Source: Pseudoalteromonas peptidolytica (GTDB lineage: Bacteria > Pseudomonadota > Gammaproteobacteria > Enterobacterales > Alteromonadaceae). From it: 64,000 nt of DNA. The notes under the pieces were generated by a model. The model ran no database searches, had not been told where the DNA came from, and worked only from the letters and a program-made list of their open reading frames with translations. Numbering within the stretch: position 1 is the stretch's first letter; the number at the start of each line of letters is the position of its first letter. Position numbers and translations under genes: made by a program. Below are positions 18,344 through 27,492 of the stretch, one piece after another. The stretch spans positions 1-64,000 of the forward strand of contig NZ_WEHZ01000009.1 of the NCBI RefSeq assembly GCF_012641745.1, in the 5' to 3' direction.

Positions 18344-19543
18344 ATGTTTCAACCAGTTAGCCTCTTTGTTGGGTTAAGATATAGCCGCGCAGCTAAAGGT
18401 AATGCGTTTATATCGTTTATCTCATTTTTCTCTATTGCGGGTATAGCACTTGGGCTGATGAGCTTGATCACGGTAAGTTCGGTTATGAATGGATTTGAGC
18501 AGACCCTCAAAGCTGCGATGCTTGATCTGATCCCACATGTGCAAATTAAGGAAAGTGAGCAACTCGATCAGACAAAACTAAAGGCGATAGAAGATCACCC
18601 ATTAGTCAAGCAAGTATCACCCTATGTTACCAGTGATGTGATTTTACAAACCAATCAAGACTTGGTAGGCGTGCAGTTACAGGGGTTGTTTGAAGGGTAC
18701 GAAAGTGTCCTAGATGATGCTATTCGTGGCGGGAGTCTAACGCGGCTACACAAGCACAAGTACCAAATTGCATTGAGCCGTTATTTGGCAAACAAACTAG
18801 GTGTAAGTATTGGTCAGCAAATCCGTATAATTATGCCAGAGTACACCACATATACCCCACTTGGTCGTACACCAACGCAACGTTTATTTACGGTTGCGGC
18901 TATTTATGATGCTCAGAGCGAAGCCGATACTTACCTGGCATTTGCGGATGGCAAAAGCTTGCAACGGCTAATGCGCAAAAAGCCAGAGCAATATGATCTC
19001 AATATTCAATTATTTGATGCGTTTAATCTACCAGATTTTTATCAACAAGCAGGTCATTTGTTGCAAGGGTTTGATACCCAGGACTGGCAAACTCAGCAAG
19101 GTACATTGTTTGCTGCAGTAGCGATGGAAAAGCGCATCATGTCATTGTTATTAGGGTTGATAGTGATCGTGGCGGTGTTCAATATCATCTCAGCGTTGTC
19201 AATGATGGTAAGTGAAAAGCAAGGAGAGGTTGCGATTTTACAAACACTTGGCTTCACACCACAAATGATTGCTAAAGTCTTTATGGCACAGGGCATGTAT
19301 AACGGTATTTTTGGAACGATACTAGGGATTTTTGGTGGGTTATTACTCTCTAATTACATAAATGAAGCATTACATCTTGCCGGTCTTCAGTTGCTTGGCG
19401 GCGCTGAACTTCCTGTCAAAATAGAGCAAACAGAATTAATGATCATGGCGATGGGTAGCATTTTACTTAGCTTTTTAGCCACTTTGTACCCAGCCAAACG
19501 CGCGTCCAGTGTGCTGCCAGCAGAGGTATTAAGATATGAGTGA
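18344..19543 (+). CDS. lolC: Lipoprotein-releasing system permease LolC
   Basis: Inner-membrane subunit of LolCDE, the ABC machine that extracts outer-membrane lipoproteins and hands them to LolA. The 399 residues start MFQPVSLFVGLRYSRA, close to E. coli LolC (MYQPVALFIGLRYMRG), with one N-terminal helix, a large periplasmic domain and three C-terminal helices. The segments VMNGFEQTLK, MVSEKQGEVAILQTLGFTP and the C-terminal [21 protein letters not shown] match. It overlaps lolD by eight bases. Separate LolC and LolE, rather than LolF, are kept here. Confidence 0.95.
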   Translation: MFQPVSLFVGLRYSRAAKGNAFISFISFFSIAGIALGLMSLITVSSVMNGFEQTLKAAMLDLIPHVQIKESEQLDQTKLKAIEDHPLVKQVSPYVTSDVILQTNQDLVGVQLQGLFEGYESVLDDAIRGGSLTRLHKHKYQIALSRYLANKLGVSIGQQIRIIMPEYTTYTPLGRTPTQRLFTVAAIYDAQSEADTYLAFADGKSLQRLMRKKPEQYDLNIQLFDAFNLPDFYQQAGHLLQGFDTQDWQTQQGTLFAAVAMEKRIMSLLLGLIVIVAVFNIISALSMMVSEKQGEVAILQTLGFTPQMIAKVFMAQGMYNGIFGTILGIFGGLLLSNYINEALHLAGLQLLGGAELPVKIEQTELMIMAMGSILLSFLATLYPAKRASSVLPAEVLRYE

Positions 19544-20225
19544 TTTAGTTATTGACTGTCAAGGTTTGGTTAAAAGTTACCAAGATGGTAAATCCGAAGT
19601 AACTGTCTTAAAAGGGGTTGATCTTACTGTCACACAGGGCGAAATGCTAGCTATAGTGGGTAGCTCAGGCTCGGGCAAAAGTACCTTACTACACATTCTA
19701 GGCACCTTAGATAAAGCATCTAAAGGTAGTGTGAAAATTAAAGGTGTCGAAGTTGGTCAGCTGTCACGTGCAAAACAAGCTGAATTTAGAAACAAACATT
19801 TGGGCTTCATTTATCAGTTTCACCACTTGTTGATGGAGTTTAGTGCGTTAGAAAACGTAGCAATGCCGTTATTGATTAAAGGTTTGAAAACTAAGCAAGC
19901 ACAAGAAAAAGCATTAAATATGCTCGATAAAGTTGGCCTTAGCCATCGTGCTAACCACAAACCTTCGGAGCTCTCAGGTGGAGAGAGGCAGCGAGTTGCA
20001 ATTGCCCGAGCGTTAGTAACTGAGCCTGATCTGGTGCTTGCAGATGAGCCTACAGGGAATCTCGATAAGCACAATGCACTTAAAATTTATGATCTCCTGG
20101 CTGAGCTTAATCATCACCTTAAAACCAGTTTTGTTGTCGTAACCCATGACTTAGAGCTAGCTGACAAGCTTGGTCGTGCGGTGCAATTGGATGACGGTAA
20201 AGTAGGTGTATATCAGGATGCTTAG
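19536..20225 (+). CDS. lolD: Lipoprotein-releasing system ATP-binding protein LolD
   Basis: ATPase subunit of LolCDE on the cytoplasmic face. The 229 residues have Walker [13 protein letters not shown], the signature [15 protein letters not shown], Walker [13 protein letters not shown] and the switch [11 protein letters not shown]. The Q-loop region is [18 protein letters not shown], the LolD hallmark. It lies between lolC and lolE, overlapping both by eight bases, so the three are translated as one coupled unit. Confidence 0.97.
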   Translation: MSDLVIDCQGLVKSYQDGKSEVTVLKGVDLTVTQGEMLAIVGSSGSGKSTLLHILGTLDKASKGSVKIKGVEVGQLSRAKQAEFRNKHLGFIYQFHHLLMEFSALENVAMPLLIKGLKTKQAQEKALNMLDKVGLSHRANHKPSELSGGERQRVAIARALVTEPDLVLADEPTGNLDKHNALKIYDLLAELNHHLKTSFVVVTHDLELADKLGRAVQLDDGKVGVYQDA

Positions 20226-21447
20226 TTACTTTTTGAGCAAACGTTTTAGAGAGTCTAAGCGTCAGCTTGGCTTTATTGGTTTTCTAACAAGGGCCTCAAC
20301 TCTTGGTGTCATGCTGGGCATGGCGGTGTTAATTATTGCGCTATCAGTGATAAATGGGTTTGAAGAACAACTAGAGCAGCGGCTGCTTTCTGTGGTGCCG
20401 CAAGTGAGTTATCAAGCACCTTATGACCCCATTCAGTCATGGCAACAAAAGGTTGATATTTTGGAAGATCAACGAGGCGTTGTCAGTGCGACTGCTGAAA
20501 TCAATTTAACCGCAATGGTACAGTATAAAGGTACGTTGAAAGCTACCCAGTTGAAGGGGGTTGTACCGCATAGGCATCACGCAGTCTCAAGTATTGGCGA
20601 ATTTATCCAAGGAACACAGCTACCAGCGTTGAAGCCGGGTGAAGTCATTATTGGGAAGGGGATCGCAAACAAACTGAACGTCGCGATCGGAGATAATGTG
20701 CAGCTATTGGTCGCAAACAAGCACTCCGACAATCCATTGGCTGCACCAAAGCGATTAACTGCCACTGTGGCCGGACTGATTGCCATGGGTGGGCAAGTTG
20801 ACCAAACATTAGCTTTAGTGCCACTTGGCGCACTGCAAGAGACGATGGGATTTAGAGAGGATCAGGTAACGGATTTACGAGCGAAAGTGAGTGACGTATT
20901 CCAAGCACAGCACATTGCGACATCTGCAGGCAGAGCGTTGCCCGATTTGGTATATGTATCATCGTGGTTCAGAACACAAGGTGGGCTATATCAAGATATT
21001 CAGATGGTACGCACTATTGTTTATCTTGTCGTATTTTTAATCATAGCGGTAGCTAGCTTTAATATCGTGTCTTCCATGGTGATGGAAGTGAAAGAAAAAC
21101 GAGCCGATATTGCTATTTTAAAAACCATGGGCGCACAAGACAGTACGATTTTTTCGACATTTGCGCTACAAGGCGTGACCTATGCTGGTATTGGTGCACT
21201 GCTAGGCACGGTAATTGGCATTTTTATCGCCATCAATATTCCCGATATTTTTAAAGCTTGGATTAGCATGAGCGACGATAACCCGCTGGAAGGTGTTTAC
21301 TTTATCGAATACCTGCCTAGTAAAATTATTTGGACTGATATTTACATCAGCCTACTAGCGACGTTTTTTATGGCGGTAGTTGCAAGCTTATATCCAGCTT
21401 GGCAGGCTACAAAAACCGATCCTGCCAAAGTACTTGGAAATGGCTAA
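20218..21447 (+). CDS. lolE: Lipoprotein-releasing system permease LolE
   Basis: Second membrane subunit of LolCDE, which first contacts the lipoprotein. The ATG at 20218 gives 409 residues beginning [28 protein letters not shown]; a GTG at 20206 is in frame but lies deeper in lolD. It has the expected N-terminal helix, a periplasmic domain with ATQLKGVVPH and IIGKGIANKLNV, SSWFRTQGGLYQDIQMVRTI, and three C-terminal helices ending ASLYPAWQATKTDPAKVL. Motifs and length follow E. coli LolE. Confidence 0.95.
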   Translation: MLSYFLSKRFRESKRQLGFIGFLTRASTLGVMLGMAVLIIALSVINGFEEQLEQRLLSVVPQVSYQAPYDPIQSWQQKVDILEDQRGVVSATAEINLTAMVQYKGTLKATQLKGVVPHRHHAVSSIGEFIQGTQLPALKPGEVIIGKGIANKLNVAIGDNVQLLVANKHSDNPLAAPKRLTATVAGLIAMGGQVDQTLALVPLGALQETMGFREDQVTDLRAKVSDVFQAQHIATSAGRALPDLVYVSSWFRTQGGLYQDIQMVRTIVYLVVFLIIAVASFNIVSSMVMEVKEKRADIAILKTMGAQDSTIFSTFALQGVTYAGIGALLGTVIGIFIAINIPDIFKAWISMSDDNPLEGVYFIEYLPSKIIWTDIYISLLATFFMAVVASLYPAWQATKTDPAKVLGNG

Positions 21448-21488
21448 TCGGAAAGAGCAATAGGCGGCCAAAGGCACGCCTATTCCAA

Positions 21489-22958
21489 CTATAAGCTTTG
21501 TGCGTAATGATAAAGCGCTTTTAATATTTGCATATTGCGCTCATTACCTTCATTCTCAGCAACAAGGTTTTCTAGCTCAAGCATAAAGTCTTCGGCCGAA
21601 ATGGATGGGTTTTCATCATTGTGCATTAACTTGTTTTGGCAGTATTTACGCCATTTATCAAGCTCTAAAGGTGATAGTGACTCTGGCCAATTTCTCGCAC
21701 GGTAACGAAACAACATTGTGTTGAACTTGTTATCTTCAAAATCTAGCTCCATAGTTGCGAGTTCTTGTGGTGAGGCATTGCGAATTATTGCAAACTTGGC
21801 TTTGTCTGCTTTGCTAGTAAAGCCATCATAGAGTTGATAATCTGGATTACTCGGCTTTTCAAAACCTTTGTCATCGCTGAATACGTCAGCAACCTTATCT
21901 CTTAACTCTGGTCGCGCTTTGAGATATTTTAAGTTTTCAAGGCACTGTTCACGATCAATCCCTAGCCTTGCTGCGTTTTCTGGCAACAAGGTTTTAGCGG
22001 GGGCCACTAATGGGCACTTATTGATATGAAGCAATTTAAGCCCGACCGGCAATTCATCATCGCCCAGCTCACTGCGTTTTGTGTACAGCCGTTCTTTAAG
22101 CGCCTCAACGTCAAGATCGTTCAGTACCTCAGGCGACTGAGTCAAGTCAAAGCAGATCACGGCATTGCTATTAATAGGATGGAAACTCATCGGGGCAATC
22201 CACGTAGTGCAACCTTGCTGAGCTGGAAACATCGAAGAGATATGCACTAAAGGCTGCATATTAAAGACATCGATAAGGCTCGACACGGCCTTTTTATGTC
22301 TGTGGTTAAAGTAAAAATCGTACAGTTTAGGCTGTTTAGTTTTAATCAATTTTGCCAGTGCAATGGTTGCAGTAACGTCACTTAGTGCATCATGAGCTGC
22401 GCCATGTTCAATACCGTTGGCAACGGTTAGATGCTCGAGTTTAAAGCTGGGGCTACCATCGTCTTTGGTTGGCCACTCAATCCCTTCAGGGCGCAGTGCG
22501 TAACATGCTCTAACAAGATCGATAATGTCCCATCGACTATTGCCATTTTGCCATTCACGCTCGTATGGATCATAAAAGTTTCGATACAGGCTATAACGGG
22601 TGAGCTCGTCATCAAAGCGGATACTATTGTACCCAGCAACGCAAGTTTGCGGTTTTGCAAATTCGGTGTGGATCTTAGCCATAAACTCTGCCTCAGTGAG
22701 GCCTTTTTTTAGCGCTAGTTGCGGCGTGATCCCAGTGACCAAACATGCTTGAGGGTGAGGGAGGTAATCAGGAGCTGGTTGACAATACTCAATCAAAGGT
22801 TCACCGATAATGTTGAGATCTAGATCCGTTCTGATCCCAGCAAATTGGCTTGGTCTATCTTTTTGCGGCGTAGCCCCCCAACTTTCGTAATCATGCCAAA
22901 AGATGGTTGGGATATTCTGAGCGTTATTTGGTGTTTCCGATTGGTTTTTATTTGTCAT
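21489..22958 (-). CDS. sbcB: Exodeoxyribonuclease I
   Basis: Single-strand-specific 3' to 5' DNA exonuclease acting in repair and recombination. The DEDDh exonuclease domain begins IFWHDYESWG (Asp and Glu of motif I), followed by FAGIRTDLDLN, CVAGYNSIRFDDE (motif II) and GAAHDALSDVTATIALAKLI (motif III). The SH3-like and C-terminal ExoI domains contain ARNWPESLSPLELDKW. The 489 residues match the E. coli length of about 475. It is a single gene convergent with lolE. Confidence 0.95.
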   Translation of the reverse strand: MTNKNQSETPNNAQNIPTIFWHDYESWGATPQKDRPSQFAGIRTDLDLNIIGEPLIEYCQPAPDYLPHPQACLVTGITPQLALKKGLTEAEFMAKIHTEFAKPQTCVAGYNSIRFDDELTRYSLYRNFYDPYEREWQNGNSRWDIIDLVRACYALRPEGIEWPTKDDGSPSFKLEHLTVANGIEHGAAHDALSDVTATIALAKLIKTKQPKLYDFYFNHRHKKAVSSLIDVFNMQPLVHISSMFPAQQGCTTWIAPMSFHPINSNAVICFDLTQSPEVLNDLDVEALKERLYTKRSELGDDELPVGLKLLHINKCPLVAPAKTLLPENAARLGIDREQCLENLKYLKARPELRDKVADVFSDDKGFEKPSNPDYQLYDGFTSKADKAKFAIIRNASPQELATMELDFEDNKFNTMLFRYRARNWPESLSPLELDKWRKYCQNKLMHNDENPSISAEDFMLELENLVAENEGNERNMQILKALYHYAQSL

Positions 22959-23115
22959 AAAGTCCAGGTGCTATTTAACTATTTTTGTTTTGGCCAACAT
23001 CTGCGGTGATGGTATCACAACTCTATAAGGTCATGTGTATATGGTGGTAAATAAGTTACCACCATAAAGGAATCGTATTCACGAGTATTATCGCATAGGG
23101 GGGCGTGTAGAGTAA

Positions 23116-23249
23116 TACCAATTAGCCTGAATACTTGCTCAATTTGAAGGAGTAAATCTGACATTAATTGCGTTATAAATTTCTTATTTAGAACAACAAA
23201 ATAGCAAATCTTTGTCTTAAAATAGGCTTTCTAATCAAGATAATTGGTA
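23116..23249 (-). mobile_element. MITE-like element, family 1 (degenerate copy D)
   Basis: A 134-bp non-coding piece inside the gap 22959-23283. It keeps the ends TACCAATT and AATTGGTA and the internal stretch ACTTGCTCAATTTGAAGGAG, AATCTGAC and TTTCTTATTTAGAACAAC, but lacks the TTTTGAGGCGAGAA block of intact copies. Flanks are TAA on the left and CAA on the right, a possible decayed target repeat. The orientation is opposite to copies A and B. Confidence 0.75.
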
Positions 23250-23283
23250 CAAGACTTATAGAATCGAGTTATCTAATACTCAA

Positions 23284-24516
23284 TTACTGACTCTCGCTGG
23301 TGAAATTATGGCCTAATCTATTAACATGCTTCCACATGACTATCGTCACACTGATTAATAGGGTAGCTACAGCGACTAGGGTGTTAAAATTCAGTGTTTG
23401 ATTGTCTTCAGTTTTGACCAATAGACTTGCGAAGATGCCGCTTGCAGCAATTGCAAAGTGTTGAATTGCATTTTGTAAACTAATAAAGGCACTACGCTCT
23501 TGCGCCTGTAAAGCAACAATAAGTTCTGTTACCAAAATCATTGAACGACAAGAGCTCGCAATGATAAAGAGTATAAAAAGTGCCGCTGAGAATGTACTTC
23601 GACTCGTATTAAAGCCAACCAACACAGTCAGTAGCATAACCCCACTTAGGAAGTAAACTAAATACGATGTGGTTCTATTACTAAACTTACTTCTCGCATA
23701 TAGCTGAATGACAATAAATGAGCACACACCGCTGAGTAGGTAGCAATAACTAAGTGACGTATTGGAAATGCTGAAGTTGGTTATTAGCATGACGGGAAAC
23801 TGAGTTGAAATGATAAATGTGCTCATCACAACAACAAAGCTAAAGAGTAGGGCAAAGCTTAGCTTTTTATTAAATAGATGGTTGTTGTTTTGTTTTATTT
23901 GACATTCATGATTGACATTCGCTGGTATATTTCTTTTATGCTTTTGCATAAAAATTAACAGAAACAGCAGCGCAGTGATAACCAAGCAGCAGCCCAATAG
24001 AAATATACTCGACTGCCAGCCGACATGCTCGGTGATAAATAAAAGTACGGGTATTCCTATCGCAAGGGCACAAGGAAATGTGCTTAGTAATATCGCTGTA
24101 TTTCTTTTTTTGTTGTGGTGGTCGCTGAGCAAAACAACAAGATTAAGATTAAGTACAAGTGCTGCACCCGCGCAAAGGCCGGTTAATGCTCGTACAACTA
24201 GAAGCGAGTAAAAACTATTGAGCAACGCAGTGCAAAGCGTAAAAAACGCGGCTGCGAGTAGTAGACTAATGAGTTTGCGACTTTCGTTAGCAACGTTTTC
24301 ACCGCCACGAACCCATAAACAAACGAGTGAGGCAGTAACTGCATAAACTGCAACTAATAGTCCTGAATTTGCAGGGGTGGTATGAGTGCTAAGCGCCATT
24401 TGCGCGCTAAAAGGAACAATGATTAAAGCATCCAAAGCGAGTAGAAAATGTATGGCAAAACATAATCCAAATGTGACACTTGAGTGCACTGAGTTGTTTA
24501 ACGAGGCTGAAAGCAT
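23284..24516 (-). CDS. MFS transporter, probable drug or metabolite efflux
   Basis: A 410-residue major facilitator with 12 hydrophobic helices and a hydrophilic central loop (QKHKRNIPANVNHECQIKQNNNH). The early segment LLALDALIIVPFSAQMA and LLVVRALTGLCAGAALVL in helix 4 resemble the drug:H+ antiporter 1 group. It is divergent from a LysR-type gene 107 bases away, a layout in which the regulator usually controls the neighbour. The substrate cannot be told from sequence. Confidence 0.8.
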   Translation of the reverse strand: MLSASLNNSVHSSVTFGLCFAIHFLLALDALIIVPFSAQMALSTHTTPANSGLLVAVYAVTASLVCLWVRGGENVANESRKLISLLLAAAFFTLCTALLNSFYSLLVVRALTGLCAGAALVLNLNLVVLLSDHHNKKRNTAILLSTFPCALAIGIPVLLFITEHVGWQSSIFLLGCCLVITALLFLLIFMQKHKRNIPANVNHECQIKQNNNHLFNKKLSFALLFSFVVVMSTFIISTQFPVMLITNFSISNTSLSYCYLLSGVCSFIVIQLYARSKFSNRTTSYLVYFLSGVMLLTVLVGFNTSRSTFSAALFILFIIASSCRSMILVTELIVALQAQERSAFISLQNAIQHFAIAASGIFASLLVKTEDNQTLNFNTLVAVATLLISVTIVMWKHVNRLGHNFTSESQ

Positions 24517-24623
24517 ATATATCCATAATCAAATTAACAAAAGAGAATATGATTGTATTAACCTCACTAAGGTAATAAAGTGCGTTATATTGGATACATA
24601 AACCCATTTTTTGGGCTAATAAA

Positions 24624-25511
24624 ATGACTGACCAAGTAGATCATCAGTGGTTAAAGAGTTTTCATTGTGTTTATGAATGTTTGAGCTTTAAACAAGCCGC
24701 CGAGCTTTTAAGGATCCCGACTTCAAATGTAAGTAGACATATCGCCTTACTAGAGGAAAAGCTTGATACAAGATTATTGGAGCGCACAACAAGAAGGATT
24801 TCTGTCACGGAAGCTGGTGAGCAACTGTATGAGAGTACAAAGCCGCTGCTTGAGTCATTATCAGATGCGATGCAAGAAGTAACTAGACATGCAAGCACGC
24901 CGACAGGGCATTTGCGTATATTGATGCCCGATATACCAATACTTGGTAGGGCAATCGTGACATTTTGTAGCGCTTATCCTTCAGTCTCAATCAGCTGTGA
25001 TACTAGCCTTAGTCCAAGGGAGAGTTTACTCGATGGATTTGACCTCGTGCTCTACTTCCATCGTGGTAACCTTGAAGATAGCAACTGGGTGGTAAGAGCG
25101 CTTGCGCGATTACCAAGCGTTGTAGTTGCAGCACCTAACCTACTTAAAAAACATGTGCCCCCATTTACTTTATCAGATATGCAGGGTTTACCTTGCATCT
25201 CAACACTCTCCGCGTTAAACGGAACACCTTGGATATTTAAATTAGAAGATGGGCAGTTAAAAACGCTACATGTTAATTCAAGCTTTCGAGTAAACAGTGG
25301 AAGCGTGGCCAAATTAGCAGCGCTGGAAGGACTTGGTTTTGCTATTTTACCAGTAGAGGCATGTAGATCTGAAATCGAAAAAGGCGAACTTATACCAATA
25401 AACTTGGAGCATCCGCCAGAAGATCTCGTGCTCTATGCGCTGTACGCGGGACGAAAACACCTTGCAAAGAAAATCACGGCATTTTTGCAGCACTTGCAAG
25501 CGACTTTTTAA
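24624..25511 (+). CDS. LysR-family transcriptional regulator
   Basis: A 295-residue LysR protein. The N-terminal winged helix has WLKSFHCVYECLSFKQAAELLRIPTSNVSRHIALLEEKLDTRLLERTTRRISVTEAG, and the rest is a two-lobed co-inducer domain (LRILMPDIPILGRAIVTF, FDLVLYFHRG, FAILPVEACRSE). It belongs to the CrgA/YafC-like group by its DGFDLVL and GxAxLP features. It is divergent from the MFS carrier gene and probably regulates it from 24517-24623; the ligand is unknown. Confidence 0.9.
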   Translation: MTDQVDHQWLKSFHCVYECLSFKQAAELLRIPTSNVSRHIALLEEKLDTRLLERTTRRISVTEAGEQLYESTKPLLESLSDAMQEVTRHASTPTGHLRILMPDIPILGRAIVTFCSAYPSVSISCDTSLSPRESLLDGFDLVLYFHRGNLEDSNWVVRALARLPSVVVAAPNLLKKHVPPFTLSDMQGLPCISTLSALNGTPWIFKLEDGQLKTLHVNSSFRVNSGSVAKLAALEGLGFAILPVEACRSEIEKGELIPINLEHPPEDLVLYALYAGRKHLAKKITAFLQHLQATF

Positions 25512-25654
25512 ACGTTATCATCTTTGAGTGATAATTGCGTCACTGAAGTAAGGCTATCTTAGATGCACTGCATTCGAATACACCGAGAAAGAGAGCGTCA
25601 GTTTGAGACCACTTTTATGGCTTATACAGATGAACACCCCTCATAAAAATATGT

Positions 25655-26095
25655 TTATTCAGCGCTCGCTAAATCTTGATTGATCAAATCTAGTAGCGCA
25701 ATAAGTGCTGTTGCTTTGTCCTCATTGATACTCGGAAATTTACAGCGAATTTGTTCTGGAATGCTCGCTGCTTGATGTCGTAATTCGTTACCTTTAACTT
25801 GCAGTTTTACAACCCGCTTGCGCTTATCTTGCTCATCTTTAATGATAGTAATCAACGCTTTGTCGGTCATTTTCTTTAAAATCTGTGTCATTGCGCCGCC
25901 ATCGATAGCCGTCTTTTTTAGTAATTCAGCAATGCTGATTTCGTCTTGCTCCCACAGCGCCATCATGACCACATATTGCGGATAAGTGAGTTGAAGCTCA
26001 AGCAGAGATTCTCGGTATGCTCGGGCAATGCCATTAGAAGCCATGTATAAACGATGACAAATTTGTCTATCTAAATTTAGTTGTGCGTAATTCAT
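25655..26095 (-). CDS. ohrR: Organic-hydroperoxide-sensing repressor OhrR (MarR family)
   Basis: A 146-residue MarR-type winged-helix repressor. The N-terminal LDRQICHRLYMASNGIARAYRE carries the single peroxide-sensing cysteine found in OhrR, and LTYPQYVVMMALWE follows, the family signature. The DNA-binding part includes ELLKKTAIDGGAMTQILKKM and the wing DKRKRVVKL. It is divergent from ohr with 192 bases between, holding three GCAAA-type palindromes. Oxidation of the cysteine by organic peroxides should release DNA. Confidence 0.92.
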   Translation of the reverse strand: MNYAQLNLDRQICHRLYMASNGIARAYRESLLELQLTYPQYVVMMALWEQDEISIAELLKKTAIDGGAMTQILKKMTDKALITIIKDEQDKRKRVVKLQVKGNELRHQAASIPEQIRCKFPSINEDKATALIALLDLINQDLASAE

Positions 26096-26132
26096 CGTAT
26101 TCTTTTATTACTGTATTGATAAGGTATTTTAA

Positions 26133-26190
26133 TTTGCACGCAAAGTATTTGCAATTCTAAATGCTTTTGCATATTATTTTGTGTGCAAAA
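26133..26190. promoter_or_regulatory. Candidate OhrR operators between ohrR and ohr
   Basis: Three short palindromes lie close together: TTTGCACGCAAA (26133-26144), ATGCTTTTGCAT (26161-26172) and TTTTGTGTGCAAAA (26177-26190). They share TTTGC/GCAAA half-sites. Their place in the divergent ohrR-ohr gap makes OhrR the likely ligand, but I know of no exact match to a published OhrR box. Confidence 0.5.
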
Positions 26191-26287
26191 TAAATTGTTA
26201 GCAACAAGCATGACTCATCTGGAGTACAGGCTGTGTTTGCTAGCATTTGAGTGATTATCCAAATGGTATGAAATTGAGGAGAACAAG

Positions 26288-26716
26288 ATGAAAGCACTTC
26301 AGAGTATAGCGTATACAGCTAACGCGACCGCGACTGGTGGACGAGAAGGCACTGCAAAGTCTGATGATGGTCGTCTTGATATCGAGTTATCAACACCCAA
26401 AGCACTTGGTGGCGATGGCGGTCAAGGTACTAATCCAGAGCAATTATTTGCAGCAGGTTACGCAGCATGCTTTATTGGTGCATTAAAACTAGTTGCGGGA
26501 AAGGCAAAAGTGACATTGCCAGATGATACGTATATTAATGCCGAGGTTGCTATAGGGCCGATTGAGGGCGGTTTTGGGATTGCAGTCAAGTTAGCTGTTT
26601 CAGTTGGGGAATTAGACAAAGAAACGGCGCGCGCATTGGTCGACAAGGCTCATGAAGTATGTCCTTATTCAAATGCTACGCGCGGAAATATTGCAGTTGA
26701 GTTATCTGTGATTTAA
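26288..26716 (+). CDS. ohr: Organic hydroperoxide resistance protein Ohr
   Basis: Thiol peroxidase of the OsmC/Ohr family that reduces organic peroxides with lipoyl cofactors. The 142 residues include GGDGGQGTNPEQLFAAGYAACFIGAL, with the first catalytic cysteine, and AHEVCPYSNATRGNI, with the second (VCPYS signature of Ohr). A strong ribosome site (GAGGAGAA) precedes the ATG. It is divergent from its regulator ohrR and ends at a terminator shared with a convergent Ntn-hydrolase gene. Confidence 0.96.
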   Translation: MKALQSIAYTANATATGGREGTAKSDDGRLDIELSTPKALGGDGGQGTNPEQLFAAGYAACFIGALKLVAGKAKVTLPDDTYINAEVAIGPIEGGFGIAVKLAVSVGELDKETARALVDKAHEVCPYSNATRGNIAVELSVI

Positions 26717-26747
26717 GCCCATGCTGCTTTGTTGGGCCAGTTTTTTC
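26717..26747 (+). terminator. Terminator of ohr
   Basis: GCCCA (717-721) pairs with TGGGC (733-737) over an 11-base loop and is followed by CAG and six T. It ends just short of the stop of the convergent gene. Confidence 0.6.
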
Positions 26748-26756
26748 AATATTGGC

Positions 26757-27200
26757 TCAACCTGTTGTAAGTGGGAGGGTGGTTTTAAAATTGTGAACCG
26801 CTCCACCGGTTCGAAAATCAATCTGTTTGACCTGCTCAATAATTTCAACGGTATCAAAACCGCTGAGAAGGCCAAACATCGCTGCTTGCTGACCAGAGCC
26901 AATAGCATAGGATTGTGTTAGTGGTTCTGATTTGCAGGTGCCATGTTTCACATAGCCATACCACACCCCTTTGTGTGGATGATATTTTATAAATTCTAAA
27001 CTCTCTATTTTGTCAAACTGGCTGTTGGTAAAGTTGTGCTCTAGGTTATGTATATCGCACGTTTGACCTGTGCAAAATACCCTCCAGCCATTGTGGTCAA
27101 ACCATTTTTGGGCATTATCTGTAACAATAATCTTGTCTGTAGTGGTTCTGCTATCACAGGCTATCTCTGCTGTAATGGCGTTATAAACAATGGTTGTCAT
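26757..27200 (-). CDS. Stand-alone Ntn-hydrolase, proteasome-subunit-like
   Basis: A 147-residue protein beginning MTTIVYNAITAEIACDSRTTTDKIIVTDNAQKWF. After Met removal Thr2 would be the N-terminal nucleophile, as in proteasome beta subunits and HslV. The segments VFCTGQTCDIHNLE, YAIGSGQQAAMFGLLSG and the closing DFRTGGAVHNF follow the pattern of small proteasome-like hydrolases found in phages and scattered bacteria. HslV proper is longer, and no hslU is adjacent. A good ribosome site (AGGAGTCAGAAGGA) precedes the ATG. The target is unknown. Confidence 0.7.
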   Translation of the reverse strand: MTTIVYNAITAEIACDSRTTTDKIIVTDNAQKWFDHNGWRVFCTGQTCDIHNLEHNFTNSQFDKIESLEFIKYHPHKGVWYGYVKHGTCKSEPLTQSYAIGSGQQAAMFGLLSGFDTVEIIEQVKQIDFRTGGAVHNFKTTLPLTTG

Positions 27201-27305
27201 TCCTTCTGACTCCTATGAAGTTGAATATCTGGTCAATTAGTAATTTTGAATGCTAAGGGGTGAATCTGGGCGTTGGCTGCGTGATAAGCTTTAAATTTGA
27301 ATGCC

Positions 27306-27370
27306 AAGTTTCTTAATTTTATGATTTATTTTGAGGCGATAAAACCCTGTCGATAATATCACTACTGTTT
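27306..27370 (+). mobile_element. Family 1 element remnant (copy E)
   Basis: About 65 bases (TTTCTTAATTTTATGATTTATTTTGAGGCGATAAAACC... in part) resemble the left third of copies A and B, including the TATTTTGAGGCGA core and CTGTCGATAA. The right part and the outer end are gone. It lies in the roughly 290-base gap 27201-27492, where nothing else was recognised. Confidence 0.5.
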
Positions 27371-27492
27371 TTTAGTCACACCACAAGTTGATTACCGGAG
27401 CGTGACACATTCAATGTTTACCTAATGTGAATATATTGAAATTATTATGATCTTAATACATGTTTTTGTTTGAAGGAGGGCAAAAGTGCCCT

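Noticed and set aside
24517..24623. Possible small RNA or riboswitch in the LysR/MFS gap
   Set aside because: Only about 107 A/T-rich bases with no conserved fold; ordinary divergent promoter DNA explains it.
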